31,531 bases of DNA from M3007 sp032115775 (GTDB lineage Bacteria > Bacteroidota > Bacteroidia > Chitinophagales > Saprospiraceae). Position numbers and translations under genes: made by a program. The stretch covers positions 1-31,531 of the forward strand of contig JAUMBL010000212.1 in the NCBI GenBank assembly GCA_032115775.1. Direction: 5' to 3'. Shown piece after piece: positions 17,401 to 24,644 of this stretch (positions are counted from its first letter, which is position 1; every line of letters begins with the position of its first letter). The notes under the pieces were generated by a model. That model did not search any database, was not told where the DNA came from, and saw only the letters and a program-made list of their open reading frames with translations.

Positions 17401-19596
17401 GCGGCCAACATCCCGCCGATTAGCGTCAATAACGGATTCCGTTACAAGCAGATCATCAAAATTATTGATACGCAAGCGCCCAAACTGGACTGCTCCGCCA
17501 TGCCGCTCACCCTGTGCATTAATCCGGTGAACAGTCCGGATTTCTGGAATGCCAATTACTGGTGGGATCCGGTACACACGAAACACGATCTATGCGAGGC
17601 GCCCGGCGATATTTCCATGGTTGGAACGGATTCCTGCTCCGGCGCTAATATTGATTTGCGCTACATTCTGTTCCTCGACTTAGATGGAAACGGCACGATG
17701 GAGACGGCGATTAGCAGCACGAACCCGCCGGCGCCGGGGACGGTTAATTTCGGCAATGCGGCCAATCCGAACTATGCCGGCGGCGAGCCCCGGATTTTCG
17801 ACCACCGCGCTGTGCCGGATAATCAGAAATACCGCTTTACACTGCAAACAACCGTGAACGGCAATTTAAAAACCGGCTTGCTCCGGTGGAATACGACCCA
17901 AAACCCCAACACGTTCGTACAGCCGCTGCTGCCTTTTGGCAACCACAAAATCAAGTGGATCGCCGCCGATGGCTGCGGAAATGAAATCGTGTGCGAACGC
18001 GAAATCATCGTCGAAGACTGCAAATCGCCCACCGTCGTATGCCTGAACGGCCTGAGTGTCAACATCATGCCTACGGGCATGATAACGCTTTACGCGAGCG
18101 ACTTCCTGCAGTACACCGAGGACAACTGCACGCCGGTGAATCAATTGCAAATTGCGATCGTTCCGACCGATCAGAGTTCCGGCGATTTTCCGGTGGACGC
18201 ACTCGGGAATCCAATTCCGAACGTGACCTTCAACTGCACGCAAGTTGGTACCCAACTGGTACAACTCTGGTCCAAGGATAAAGGCGACAATGCCGATTAC
18301 TGCGAAACCTACGTGATCGTACAAGATCCGAACAATTTCTGCAGTGCGCTCCCGGTGAGCGTTGCCGGCGCGTTGAAAACGGAACTGGCCGACGGTGTCG
18401 AAGATGCGCAGGTTTCCTTGGAAGGCAGTCACCCCTACACGGTTCCGGTTATGCTGCTCCAATCGTCTAACAGTGCCGGCGATTTCATGTTCCCGGGCGC
18501 CCTTCCGCACCTTGCAGATTACATGTTGACCCCGACGAAAGACGATAACCCGATCAATGGCGTGACCACGTACGATTTGGTGCTCATTTCCAAGCATATT
18601 TTGGGGCTGCAGCCGCTTGGCAGTCCGTACAAAATGATCGCGGCCGACGCGAACAAATCGAATTCTATCACGACGTTTGACATTGTTGAACTGCGCAAAT
18701 TGATTCTTGGAATTTATACCGACTTGCCGAATAATGAATCCTGGCGTTTTGTAGAGAAGTCCTTTGTCTTTGCAGAACCCAACAATCCGTTTGTCAATCC
18801 GTGGCCGGAATCTATTGCTGTTGAGAATGTACAGCATAATCGGTTGAACGAAAATTTTGTGGGTTTAAAAGTCGGCGACGTGAATAATTCGGCGATTGCG
18901 AACGCATTATTTACTGCCGAGGATCGCGCTGCCGGCGTCCTGATTTTTGATGTGGATGGATTGGAAAAAATCTCCGTAGCGCCCGGCGACGAGTTCGAAC
19001 TGCATTTCCGGGCAGCCGAAGCAGCGGCGGGCTATCAGTTTACGCTGAACCTGGACGGCTTGGAGGTTGTGGACATCCAGCCGGGCGCCGGAATGGGCAG
19101 CGAGCATTTTGCGGTGTTTGAAAACGCAATCACCACCTCCTTCCATGCGCCCGCGCTTGCCGACGCTCGTCCGGAGTTTGTTATCCGGCTGCGTGCGAAA
19201 ACCGGCGGCGCGATATCGGACAAAGTGCTGCTTTCGGGCAGCATCACGAAGGCGGAGGCTTATGTTAACGACGCGCTGTATGATCTCGCCCTGCGTTTCC
19301 ACACGCCGGTCGGTCAGGTAATCAACGGGATCGGTTTCGAGCTGTACCAAAACGCGCCCAACCCCTTTGTGAACGCCACGGCCATCGGCTTCTATTTACC
19401 GGAGGCCGGCGAGGCTACTCTGCGCATACGCGACGAAGCCGGCCGGCTTTTGTACGAGCAGCGCGGGGATTTTGCGAAAGGCTACAATCAGTTTAGCGTG
19501 GACGGCGTTAAAGTGCCGAACACAAGCGGCGTATTGTTCTATTCCGTCCAAACAGCGAACGCGGAACGCACCCGGAAAATGATCCGGACGAAATAA
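11446..19596 (+). CDS. Giant T9SS-secreted surface protein: SprB, HYR, lamin-tail, dockerin-like, cohesin-like modules
   Basis: The 2716-residue precursor carries an N-terminal signal (about 1-37, ending APALAQ). A beta-rich domain (about 40-245) is followed by two SprB-like repeats (about 246-403, e.g. GTYAVTVTDAAGCTATAS) and then a long run of Cys-containing HYR/Ig-like modules (ITVSC, ASDNCD, TRTWTxxDxCGN). Two lamin-tail-like domains (about 526-685 and 778-937, each starting INEIHYDN) sit inside HYR modules. Near the C terminus come two EF-hand-like dockerin motifs (DDNPINGVTTYD at about 2366 and DANKSNSITTFD at about 2403), a probable cohesin-like beta domain (about 2494-2625, SVAPGDEFELHF) and a type A sorting domain (about 2629-2716, YQNAPNPFVNAT). 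The expected role is adhesion, gliding or matrix formation at the cell surface, by family analogy. The frame is open back to a GTG at 11344, but the signal peptide places the start at ATG 11446. The very long antisense ORFs over this gene are composition artefacts. Confidence 0.9.
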   Translation: MNSISTQGETPGFIWRLFRPAFAGLCLLFALAPALAQTPQTLPFSQNWSNVGLITVNDVWTGVPGIIGFRGDDLVTTTGVDPQTVLGPDNPGVVDVNANQNNPNNNSTGGVTEFDGIANPVVALQGSGTADAPYLRIALNTLGRTNITVNYLVRDIDGSADNAVQQVALQYRIGASGNFINLPAGFVADATTVNADTLVTPISVVLPAAANNQAEVQLRIITTNAVGNDEWVGIDNISITGTVSCNVSASGVVTQPTCANNNGAINLTASNGATPYTYSWVGPGVNPGNEDQSGLAAGTYAVTVTDAAGCTATASFTLTLPPGCNCSISISTNITPATCNGPGAIQFTASNGVAPYTYTLSNGASNTTGLFNNLPGGGYVVTVTDNGSCSATATATVPVAQDNQPPVFNQSPLPANITVSCNAPVPPPAVLTASDNCDNDVTVTLTSVTTPGSCPQNATITRTWVAADDAGNTAVHTQTVTVRDNTAPVFNQPLPANITLSCDAMLPQAPQVTASDNCDPGQVPPVIFINEIHYDNVGSDVNEFVEVAGTAGIDLTQYALVLYNGNGGVEYGTTNLTGTIDNEGNGFGAVAFTYPANGVQNGAPDGVALIKLPNTVVQFLSYEGVFTATNGPAAGLVSQDIGVLEDGANPVGTSVQLTGTGQQYGNFTWIGPVTASPGTLNSGQTINPLPGTIIAVLMESSMMGACPGEMIYKRMWTATDACGNSADYMQTISLLDGAAPAFVPPLPPNITISCNSPIPPPATLLATDNCDDGAGDEIVWINEIHYDNLGTDVNEFIEVAGTSGTNLSNYTLFLYNGTGGGTYGSLPLSGVIDNESNGYGAVSFSFPVNGLQNGSPDGIALVRSGMVVQFLSYEGVFTAVGGPANGIVSTDIGVQEDGMNPVGTSLRLSGTGGQYADFVWNAPAPESPGTINPGQSFVAMPVGLMVSFSQTVAAIPSPCPNDSTITRTWTVNDGCGNSATHVQVISILDNTPPVVTCQPITVNLDLDGMVTVNESAFPYSATDNCSSSLSLLPNSVTITCNNAGASVPFTLRVQDQCGNIGVCSTQINVPAFNRCIPEISIADPCVCKDNATNLSNGQFSDRIYIKSLTGKIWTLTQVNGLFANNSPAPPGIPIPIAPGATFTETPAGSGDYFLQGLHVDDLGYSLTARSQQGEILIISNKCAYPNPVITSDLSGPFCLYSDPVTLTANPGDANIVSAGFKVNGMPATQFNPGAGIGQYIIEYTVNGGTPKAAGANDPGCQISIRQIVQVVATPSTISCNDLVQISLDEDCNVEVTPDMILEGSYGCFDDYTVTITSLNGVTNYGNTVTGANLGQTLKVTLKHLVSGNTCWGTIVIEDKLPPVLTCPNLDLSCVIEDFTPNYLSTVLNISGAFPQVEENCSNYTLHYADTWFDLGCTGSINGVQNVSAYVRRVWTATDASGNLSQCTQFLYLKRRNVQSVLLPADVTLSCGSPNISPVSTGTPYLIEFGKKFDLFPNNAHCELQAVYADQRLKICDGSYTIVRTWTVYDWCLPTNPMPPNQNPVYHTQVIKVVDTQGPAVQCPQNVTVSTNPFDCERDLDLPDVIIEDACSRIDSIRAEYIVGGIPYTLHGTLADFPGNNIWAPDTLGVLGFANDLPLGVTAMRYLVTDDCGNTRSCTFNVTVADLTQPVAVCDEITQVSLGVNGEILVNASTFDDGSYDNCSPVVFKARRMNNNDCQSAAEFDDQVRFCCDDLGDTIMVVFRVYDVAAPAGPVSQSFQELQANDCMVQVYVDDKIKPLCQAPSNVTVSCENFDPSLWAYGAGAATDNCCVDTVTTTVNYSLFDTLCNKGTITRTFRAFDCQANSSQCTHRIVVNYEQDYYVRFPNDVIVTACDGSGNYGEPVFFGEDCELLAVSFTDETFTVVPDACYKIERTWQIINWCTFDPNLPLVTVPNPNPNATANHPSNLPGPIVSAPGATAPWTSTPVALSPGQTPHNFTQYYTGNPAANIPPISVNNGFRYKQIIKIIDTQAPKLDCSAMPLTLCINPVNSPDFWNANYWWDPVHTKHDLCEAPGDISMVGTDSCSGANIDLRYILFLDLDGNGTMETAISSTNPPAPGTVNFGNAANPNYAGGEPRIFDHRAVPDNQKYRFTLQTTVNGNLKTGLLRWNTTQNPNTFVQPLLPFGNHKIKWIAADGCGNEIVCEREIIVEDCKSPTVVCLNGLSVNIMPTGMITLYASDFLQYTEDNCTPVNQLQIAIVPTDQSSGDFPVDALGNPIPNVTFNCTQVGTQLVQLWSKDKGDNADYCETYVIVQDPNNFCSALPVSVAGALKTELADGVEDAQVSLEGSHPYTVPVMLLQSSNSAGDFMFPGALPHLADYMLTPTKDDNPINGVTTYDLVLISKHILGLQPLGSPYKMIAADANKSNSITTFDIVELRKLILGIYTDLPNNESWRFVEKSFVFAEPNNPFVNPWPESIAVENVQHNRLNENFVGLKVGDVNNSAIANALFTAEDRAAGVLIFDVDGLEKISVAPGDEFELHFRAAEAAAGYQFTLNLDGLEVVDIQPGAGMGSEHFAVFENAITTSFHAPALADARPEFVIRLRAKTGGAISDKVLLSGSITKAEAYVNDALYDLALRFHTPVGQVINGIGFELYQNAPNPFVNATAIGFYLPEAGEATLRIRDEAGRLLYEQRGDFAKGYNQFSVDGVKVPNTSGVLFYSVQTANAERTRKMIRTK

Positions 19597-19619
19597 TAAT
19601 CAGGCTGCGCCGGATATTC

Positions 19620-19699
19620 AAAGCGCCTGCCGGGGATTTTTTGTCGATGCTACCATACTTTTTGAGGCTCGGCGGAAACACTTCGGCAGGCGCTTTTTT
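19620..19699 (+). terminator. Long-loop terminator or small structured RNA after the giant gene
   Basis: A 13-base stem, AAAGCGCCTGCCG (19620-19632) with CGGCAGGCGCTTT (19684-19696), is followed by a T-run to 19699. The 51-base loop is far longer than in a normal intrinsic terminator and contains further G/C-rich patches, so a small RNA ending in its own terminator is an alternative. Confidence 0.55.
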
Positions 19700-19819
19700 A
19701 TTGCCGAATGCCTCGTTTAACGCGACTGATCGGTAAAATACAAGCCCTTACGGGAGCAGGGTCAGTCGTTATTACTACTTAAAACTAAATAAATCGTCAA
19801 AATGCCGCAAAGGAGCTTG

Positions 19820-19827
19820 TACCTTTA
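19820..19827 (+). promoter_or_regulatory. Candidate -7 box for ugd
   Basis: TACCTTTA differs by one base from TAnnTTTG and lies 80 bases before the ugd ATG. No clear -33 element is seen. It resembles the TACCTT boxes at 11262 and 29265. The rest of the 311-base gap holds only the long-loop terminator at 19620-19699; nothing coding is visible. Confidence 0.25.
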
Positions 19828-19907
19828 CGCCGTCATTTCAATCAACGCAACCCGACAGTCGGCCAAGTAGCGCCCAATCTATCTGGTTGCTTAAAAATCA
19901 ATTGCTT

Positions 19908-21230
19908 ATGAATATCGCGGTAATCGGTACCGGTTACGTGGGACTTGTAACCGGGACTTGTTTCGCCGAAACCGGAAACACCGTGTATTGCGTGGATAAC
20001 AACGCCCAGAAGGTCGCCCGACTGCTTCAGGGCGAAGTGCCGATTTTTGAGCCCGGGCTGGATTTGCTCTTCGAACGCAACACCAAAGAGGGGCGCCTCT
20101 TTTTTACCACCGACCTGAAAACCGCGGTGGACAAAAGCCAGATTATTTTTCTCGCCCTGCCGACACCGCCGGGCGAAGATGGCAGCGCGGATTTGTCCTA
20201 CATCCTCGGCGTCGCTGCCGAACTGTCGAAAATCATTACGGAATACAAAGTGATTGTGGACAAAAGTACCGTGCCGGTCGGCACTGCTGAAAAGGTGGCC
20301 GCTATAATGGCGGAGCACTTGTCTGTGGATCTGTTCGATGTAGTGTCCAATCCGGAGTTCCTGCGCGAAGGCGTAGCCGTGGAGGATTTTCTCAAGCCCG
20401 ACCGCGTGGTGGTGGGCACGCAAAGCGAAAAAGCGCGTAAGATCATGCGGCAGTTGTACGAGCCGTTCGTCCGGCAGGGTAATCCGATTTATTTTATGGA
20501 TGAGCGCTCTGCGGAAATGACGAAATACGCTGCCAACGCCTACCTCGCCACGCGCATCTCTTTTATGAACGAGATCGCAAACCTCTGCGAAAAAACAGGC
20601 GCCAATGTGGATATGGTGCGCATCGGCATCGGCTCCGATTCCCGGATCGGCAAGCGATTCCTGTTTCCCGGCATCGGCTATGGCGGTTCCTGCTTCCCCA
20701 AGGACGTGCAGGCGCTTGCTAAAACCGCCGGCGATTATCAATATGATTTTAAAATTTTAAAATCGGTGATGGCGGTAAACAGTCTCCAGAAGGGGATTTT
20801 AACCCAAAAAATCCGGAGCCATTTTAAAAATGAACTTAACGGAAAAACCGTGGCGGTGTGGGGACTGGCTTTCAAACCCAATACAGACGATATCCGCGAG
20901 GCGCCGGCGCTCACGATTATAGACGAATTGCTTGAACTGGGCGCCCGGGTGCGTGCCTTCGACCCGGAGGCTATGCCCAATACCCGGGCGATCTATGGCG
21001 ACAAAATCCATTTTGCAGAGAGTATGTACGCCGTCCTCGAAGGCGCTGACTGCCTGGCCATCCTGACGGAATGGTCGGAATTTCGAAATCCGGATTTTGA
21101 CAGGATAAAATCGCTCCTCACAGATCCCGTCGTCTTTGACGGTCGGAACCTTTATGATATGGAACTGCTTCGTGAGCAAGGTTTTGACTACCAGAGCATC
21201 GGTCGTCCGGAAGTGAAAAATCCCGGATAA
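19908..21230 (+). CDS. ugd: UDP-glucose 6-dehydrogenase
   Basis: The enzyme oxidises UDP-glucose twice with NAD+ to UDP-glucuronate, a precursor for exopolysaccharide or capsule. The 440-residue product has the expected three-part layout: an N-terminal Rossmann domain (MNIAVIGTGYVGLVTG), a central helical region and a C-terminal UDP-binding domain (GLAFKPNTDDIREAPAL). Catalytic Cys262 is in GYGGSCFPKDVQAL; DKSTVPVGT (118-126), NPEFLREG (148-155) and Lys206 in TKYAANAY are the other active-site blocks. The ATG at 19908 places GTGYVG at residue 7, as is normal; an upstream TTG at 19887 would add seven residues without family support. It lies between two unrelated surface/membrane genes rather than in a visible polysaccharide cluster. 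Confidence 0.97.
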   Translation: MNIAVIGTGYVGLVTGTCFAETGNTVYCVDNNAQKVARLLQGEVPIFEPGLDLLFERNTKEGRLFFTTDLKTAVDKSQIIFLALPTPPGEDGSADLSYILGVAAELSKIITEYKVIVDKSTVPVGTAEKVAAIMAEHLSVDLFDVVSNPEFLREGVAVEDFLKPDRVVVGTQSEKARKIMRQLYEPFVRQGNPIYFMDERSAEMTKYAANAYLATRISFMNEIANLCEKTGANVDMVRIGIGSDSRIGKRFLFPGIGYGGSCFPKDVQALAKTAGDYQYDFKILKSVMAVNSLQKGILTQKIRSHFKNELNGKTVAVWGLAFKPNTDDIREAPALTIIDELLELGARVRAFDPEAMPNTRAIYGDKIHFAESMYAVLEGADCLAILTEWSEFRNPDFDRIKSLLTDPVVFDGRNLYDMELLREQGFDYQSIGRPEVKNPG

Positions 21231-21341
21231 ACAACAAGTGCGTCGGTGTTGCGTTTTGTTACGTATGTCGGGGATTTTCCGTTGTGAAAAAGTCCTGAAC
21301 GCGCGCCATGGGGTTGTGTAACAAGTCCCGTGACGACCCGT

Positions 21342-21449
21342 TTAACAAAAAAATATTTTGTTTTATCGCCTGTTTTTTGATTTTTTCTAAAAAAATCAAA
21401 AAACAGGCGATAAACATTATTTTATTTCGCCGCAGGATGCGGCGAAATA
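21342..21449 (+). repeat. Palindromic intergenic element A, copy 3
   Basis: The main hairpin has perfect 25-base arms (21362-21386 and 21390-21414) and a CTA loop. A second hairpin has 12-base arms (21423-21434 and 21438-21449) and a GGA loop. The A/T block at 21342-21360 precedes it. The element ends only 20 bases before the ATG of the next gene, so besides terminating ugd it could affect expression of that gene. Confidence 0.85.
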
Positions 21450-21469
21450 CTTTTTACACCGCCCCCACC

Positions 21470-22405
21470 ATGGCACAGATCAACTGGGTTCTGTTGGACT
21501 ACCAGGACCGGCCGCATCGGGTCGGGCTTTACCACGGCGACCAATCCGGTCACGTGCTCATCCATTGCGAAATGCGCGTTATCAAGATAGATTTCGCGGT
21601 GCTGGAATCGAAGACCTACACGTTTTTCCTCGACGAGGAACTTTGCGAGCTTCGGATTTTCAAGGAAAAAACCGGATTTTCCTATGAATTGGTCATCAAT
21701 AAAAAATCGGATACGCCCTTAAATCGCGCGCGCAAACAGGCGCAGTGGGTCGAGCGCCGCCAGGTATTGCTTTATGCCGCCTTGTTTCTTGTGGTGTTGG
21801 GGCTGGTATCGAGCGGACTGCTGTATTATGGTCGGGAGCAGGGCGCCAAACGGCTAGCCGGGCAGATGCTGATCCAAAAATCAAACCCCGATGCGCGCGA
21901 CCGGCTCTTGTCCGAGGGTCTGACTGCGCAAGCCGTGCTGACTACCGGCCTCGAGTACACCGGTCGCCGGGTATATTGCCTGTTTAGCACTGCCGCCGGA
22001 ACCCTGATCCGGGGGGATTTTCCCGCACCGGATACCGGCCGGATTCTGCTGCCCAACGGATTTCCTTTGGCGGAGTACGATACCTTTGCGGTGCGCTATT
22101 TGCCGGAATCGCCCGATTTATTTTTCGTAAATTTTGATGAGCCGGCCCCCGGCACCATCGCGGCATACCGGCAACGAGCCGGCGAGGCGGCTCAGGCAGC
22201 CCATCCGGAGGCGCGCGTGGCGGGTATCCGCTGCCTGACCGAGACGGTGCTGAATGAAAAAGGGTGGCCGTATTTGGCGCATATTCTCTTCCAGCAGGAA
22301 TCGCCGGAACAAAATCCGGCGCACAATCGCGCGACTTACCAGCGTTTGATGGAGGATTCTGCGTTTGCGCGGGCGCTGCGCGGGCGGTGTTCGAGCCTGT
22401 ACTGA
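21470..22405 (+). CDS. Single-pass membrane protein of unknown function
   Basis: No family was recognised in this 311-residue product. Residues 1-78 look like a compact beta-rich cytoplasmic domain. A positively charged stretch (NRARKQAQWVERR) precedes one transmembrane helix (about 99-120, LLYAALFLVVLGLVSSGLLY), which by the positive-inside rule places the N terminus inside and the roughly 190-residue C-terminal domain in the periplasm. The C-terminal part is mixed alpha/beta with several Tyr and Pro residues and no catalytic motif that could be identified. The frame stays open upstream to 21308, but those codons merely read through palindromic element A copy 3; the ATG at 21470 is preferred. 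The gene follows ugd in the same direction and is convergent with the HNH gene of the AT-rich island. Confidence 0.75.
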   Translation: MAQINWVLLDYQDRPHRVGLYHGDQSGHVLIHCEMRVIKIDFAVLESKTYTFFLDEELCELRIFKEKTGFSYELVINKKSDTPLNRARKQAQWVERRQVLLYAALFLVVLGLVSSGLLYYGREQGAKRLAGQMLIQKSNPDARDRLLSEGLTAQAVLTTGLEYTGRRVYCLFSTAAGTLIRGDFPAPDTGRILLPNGFPLAEYDTFAVRYLPESPDLFFVNFDEPAPGTIAAYRQRAGEAAQAAHPEARVAGIRCLTETVLNEKGWPYLAHILFQQESPEQNPAHNRATYQRLMEDSAFARALRGRCSSLY

Positions 22406-22503
22406 TCCTTATGACATGTCTGGAATCTCATTCGATCGTCTTTTCAGTCTTACTTCGTTCCTTACATTTCCAAGGCTCTTAGGCACGCGGCAGTATTAAC
22501 TTG

Positions 22504-23415
22504 TCATTTTTCATTTAACCATTCTGTTATTGCAGATTTGCTCCACGCATTATTTTTATCGAGCTTATGGATTAGGTCGTGACACACATTACAGAGGGTT
22601 AAAAGGTTTTCCTCCGTATTACTACCCTTATTCACATGATGAATGATATGGTGCAGCTCCAGGAATTTACGAGGGTCGTCTTTATGTAATTTGTTTCTTT
22701 CCCAAGCACACTTGCAACAGGTATAATTATCACGCTCAAGCACAAGTACACGGATGTTATCCGGAATTTTTCTATCATGTTCATGACTTTGACGGTTATC
22801 TTCCAGAATATACATTCCTGCCGGAAGATCTTCTCGACCTGAGTTTCTGGTAAAGACAGGCCAACCGAACTCTGTTCTAAGCTCTCTTATTCTTCTAGCC
22901 CATTCGGTTTTATTACCTGCAACGTACCGAAGTTCTTCACCAGATACTTGTTTGCCGACATTTGCAAGTAGATAACGCAGGATTTTTTCGCGAACGGGGA
23001 GGTTTTTCTCTTTTCGTATCGTATTCGCAAGATTCCAACGAAAAGCTGCATCTCTATCCTGATTATTCGATAAAAGTAAATAGGAATCTGGTTTTATTGC
23101 ATAAAAATTATCATTCTTGATTTCTTCACTATTAAGGAGTTCCTTAATCACGACGCCGCTAATGATCGGCCATCCGAGTTCTACCCTCAGTTCCCGTATT
23201 CGTCTTGCGTATTCTTGGATACCGGATACTACGTGTAATTCGTCACCACTAATTACTTGTCCTGCATAAAGCCTGAAGTATGCCAAAATCCGGGCCTTGG
23301 CTCCGTTGGCCCCATCTGTTTCAATACCTACTATCGCCCTTCCCAAGGCTCGAAATTTTTTCAAGGATTCAACAAGATGAAGCACCCTGGGACGCAGGTC
23401 GTGGTGCTTTAGCAA
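22504..23415 (-). CDS. HNH restriction endonuclease with two winged-helix-like repeats (5' end frameshifted)
   Basis: The visible 303-residue frame ends in a Cys4-type HNH nuclease domain: C233-x2-C236, LELHHI (His255, His256), EENLLTLC (Asn270) and C275-x2-C278-His279. Upstream lie two copies of a small helical DNA-binding unit (about 40-87 and 141-188), each with a VISGDEL/VSGEEL turn and a RRIRELRxExGWP end. As it follows a 5-methylcytosine methyltransferase gene, it is probably the matching type II restriction enzyme; its recognition site is unknown. The frame has no ATG at its start (first start-like codon TTG at 23413-23415) and stays open to 23466. An ATG at 23487-23489 begins a good N-terminal sequence in another frame, joined if one base is added to the A4 run (T4 at 23448-23451 on the plus strand). 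The gene is therefore probably inactivated, or starts in an unusual way. Confidence 0.75.
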   Translation of the reverse strand: MLKHHDLRPRVLHLVESLKKFRALGRAIVGIETDGANGAKARILAYFRLYAGQVISGDELHVVSGIQEYARRIRELRVELGWPIISGVVIKELLNSEEIKNDNFYAIKPDSYLLLSNNQDRDAAFRWNLANTIRKEKNLPVREKILRYLLANVGKQVSGEELRYVAGNKTEWARRIRELRTEFGWPVFTRNSGREDLPAGMYILEDNRQSHEHDRKIPDNIRVLVLERDNYTCCKCAWERNKLHKDDPRKFLELHHIIHHVNKGSNTEENLLTLCNVCHDLIHKLDKNNAWSKSAITEWLNEK

Positions 23416-23429
23416 AGATTCAAAATCTA

Positions 23430-23489
23430 CTAAAGGCGGATAAGATCTTTTCGTAACGCCTCTGGATCAGCATTTTGTTTCTTAGCCAT
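23430..23489 (-). other. Displaced 5' end of the HNH gene (19-codon remnant)
   Basis: ATG at 23489 opens MAKKQNADPEALRK and then runs into TAG at 23432-23430. Adding one A at the T4/A4 run (23448-23451) would join it to RSYPPLVDFESLLKHH in the HNH frame. The ATG overlaps the probable original methyltransferase stop by 8 bases (ATGGCTAA, 23489 to 23482), a typical coupled gene pair. A -1 ribosomal slip on AAAA is an alternative to mutation. Confidence 0.65.
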
Positions 23490-24637
23490 AAATAGTAAAT
23501 TCTTCGGTATGTACTTTCTGAGGTCGGGTATTCACAAATTCCGGAATAAATAATTGTAGTACCGCTTCAGCAATTTTTTATCCAAACAGAGGAGGCACTG
23601 CGTTACCGATTTGCCTGGCTACTTCAATTTTGGTACCTTTAAAAACAAAATTATCGGGAAACGATTGTAATCTTGCCGCTTCTCTGTGCGTGATGGGTCG
23701 GTGTTGTACGGGGTGAAGATAGCGTCCTTTTTCAGGCTTATAGAATTCAGTCCTGATCGTGAAGGAGGGTCTATCCCACCACATTCTGCCAAAAAGATCT
23801 GTGCCTCCATTTTTCTTTCTTACCCAACACGGAGGGGTAAGGTGCGGAGCATTTTTAAAAAGGTCAACTCTGTTCATGCCTTCCAATGGAATTGCCCGAT
23901 ACCTTGCCATGCTCTCCGGAGTAGGATTTCTTCCAAAATGAAGTTGAAGCGTCTCATTTTCTGAATACCTAATTTCCGTTCCGACCGGCTCCGGCAGGTC
24001 GTGGATCGCATCCCTGACGGTACGCCATCTCGGCAGTTCTGCGTTGAGTAGATTGTTAGGTTTTCCAGGGTTTTTGTGCGTTGGTTGGGGTGGGAAGACA
24101 AGATTAGGATCCCCTATTTTGGAACCTACAAGGATTGCTCTGTATCTAACCTGGGGGAACACCGTAGTCCGCGGCACATAGTTTTTGCCCTGGAGTTAGT
24201 CGAAATCCGAGATCGGTCGCGTATTCAACAATTTGTTCGAATTCATCTGACCCAAGTAGCTGAGGAACGTTTTCCATAACAAACACTTTGGCATTGGATC
24301 GCCTTACAACTTCCATGTATGGAATCCACAATGCTTTCCGCGGATCTGTTTCTCGCTTTTTGTTTAACAGGCTGAACCCCTGACAGGGCGGCCCCCCGAT
24401 GACTATATCTGCTTCAGGTATTTCGATATTTTCATTTTCAAGGATTGAAACAATATCTCCGTAAAAGCAGTGATCTCCGAAGTTGGCATTATAGGTATCT
24501 GCTGCATATTTGTTGAAATCATTTGCCCAAATTGATACAAAGTAAGGAAGGCCGTTTGCTCGTTTAAGAGCGGTAAAGCCGAGCGTGAATCCACCGGCGC
24601 CTGCAAATAGATCAATTAAACGAAGTGGAATACTCAT
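23482..24637 (-). pseudogene. DNA (cytosine-5-)-methyltransferase, broken by a frameshift and a stop
   Basis: The order of 5-methylcytosine methyltransferase motifs is complete but split over two frames. Frame 1 (24637 to 24146) has motif I LIDLFAGAGGFTLGF, motif IV GGPPCQGFS with catalytic Cys85, and motif VI VMENVPQLL. Frame 2 (from about 24157 down to 23578) has motif VIII QVRYRAILVG, the target-recognition region, motif IX (REAARLQSFPD) and motif X QIGNAVPP. The break lies in motif VIII at a C5 run (G5 at 24153-24157); with one C fewer the sequence reads DYGVPQVRYRAI. A second lesion is the TAA at 23580-23578 after VPPLFG, beyond which the same frame continues KIAEAVLQLF and ends at TAA 23484-23482, overlapping the HNH start. 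As given, no full-length enzyme can be made. Two sequencing errors plus a true stop is the main alternative. Confidence 0.85.
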
Positions 24638-24644
24638 AAAAATG

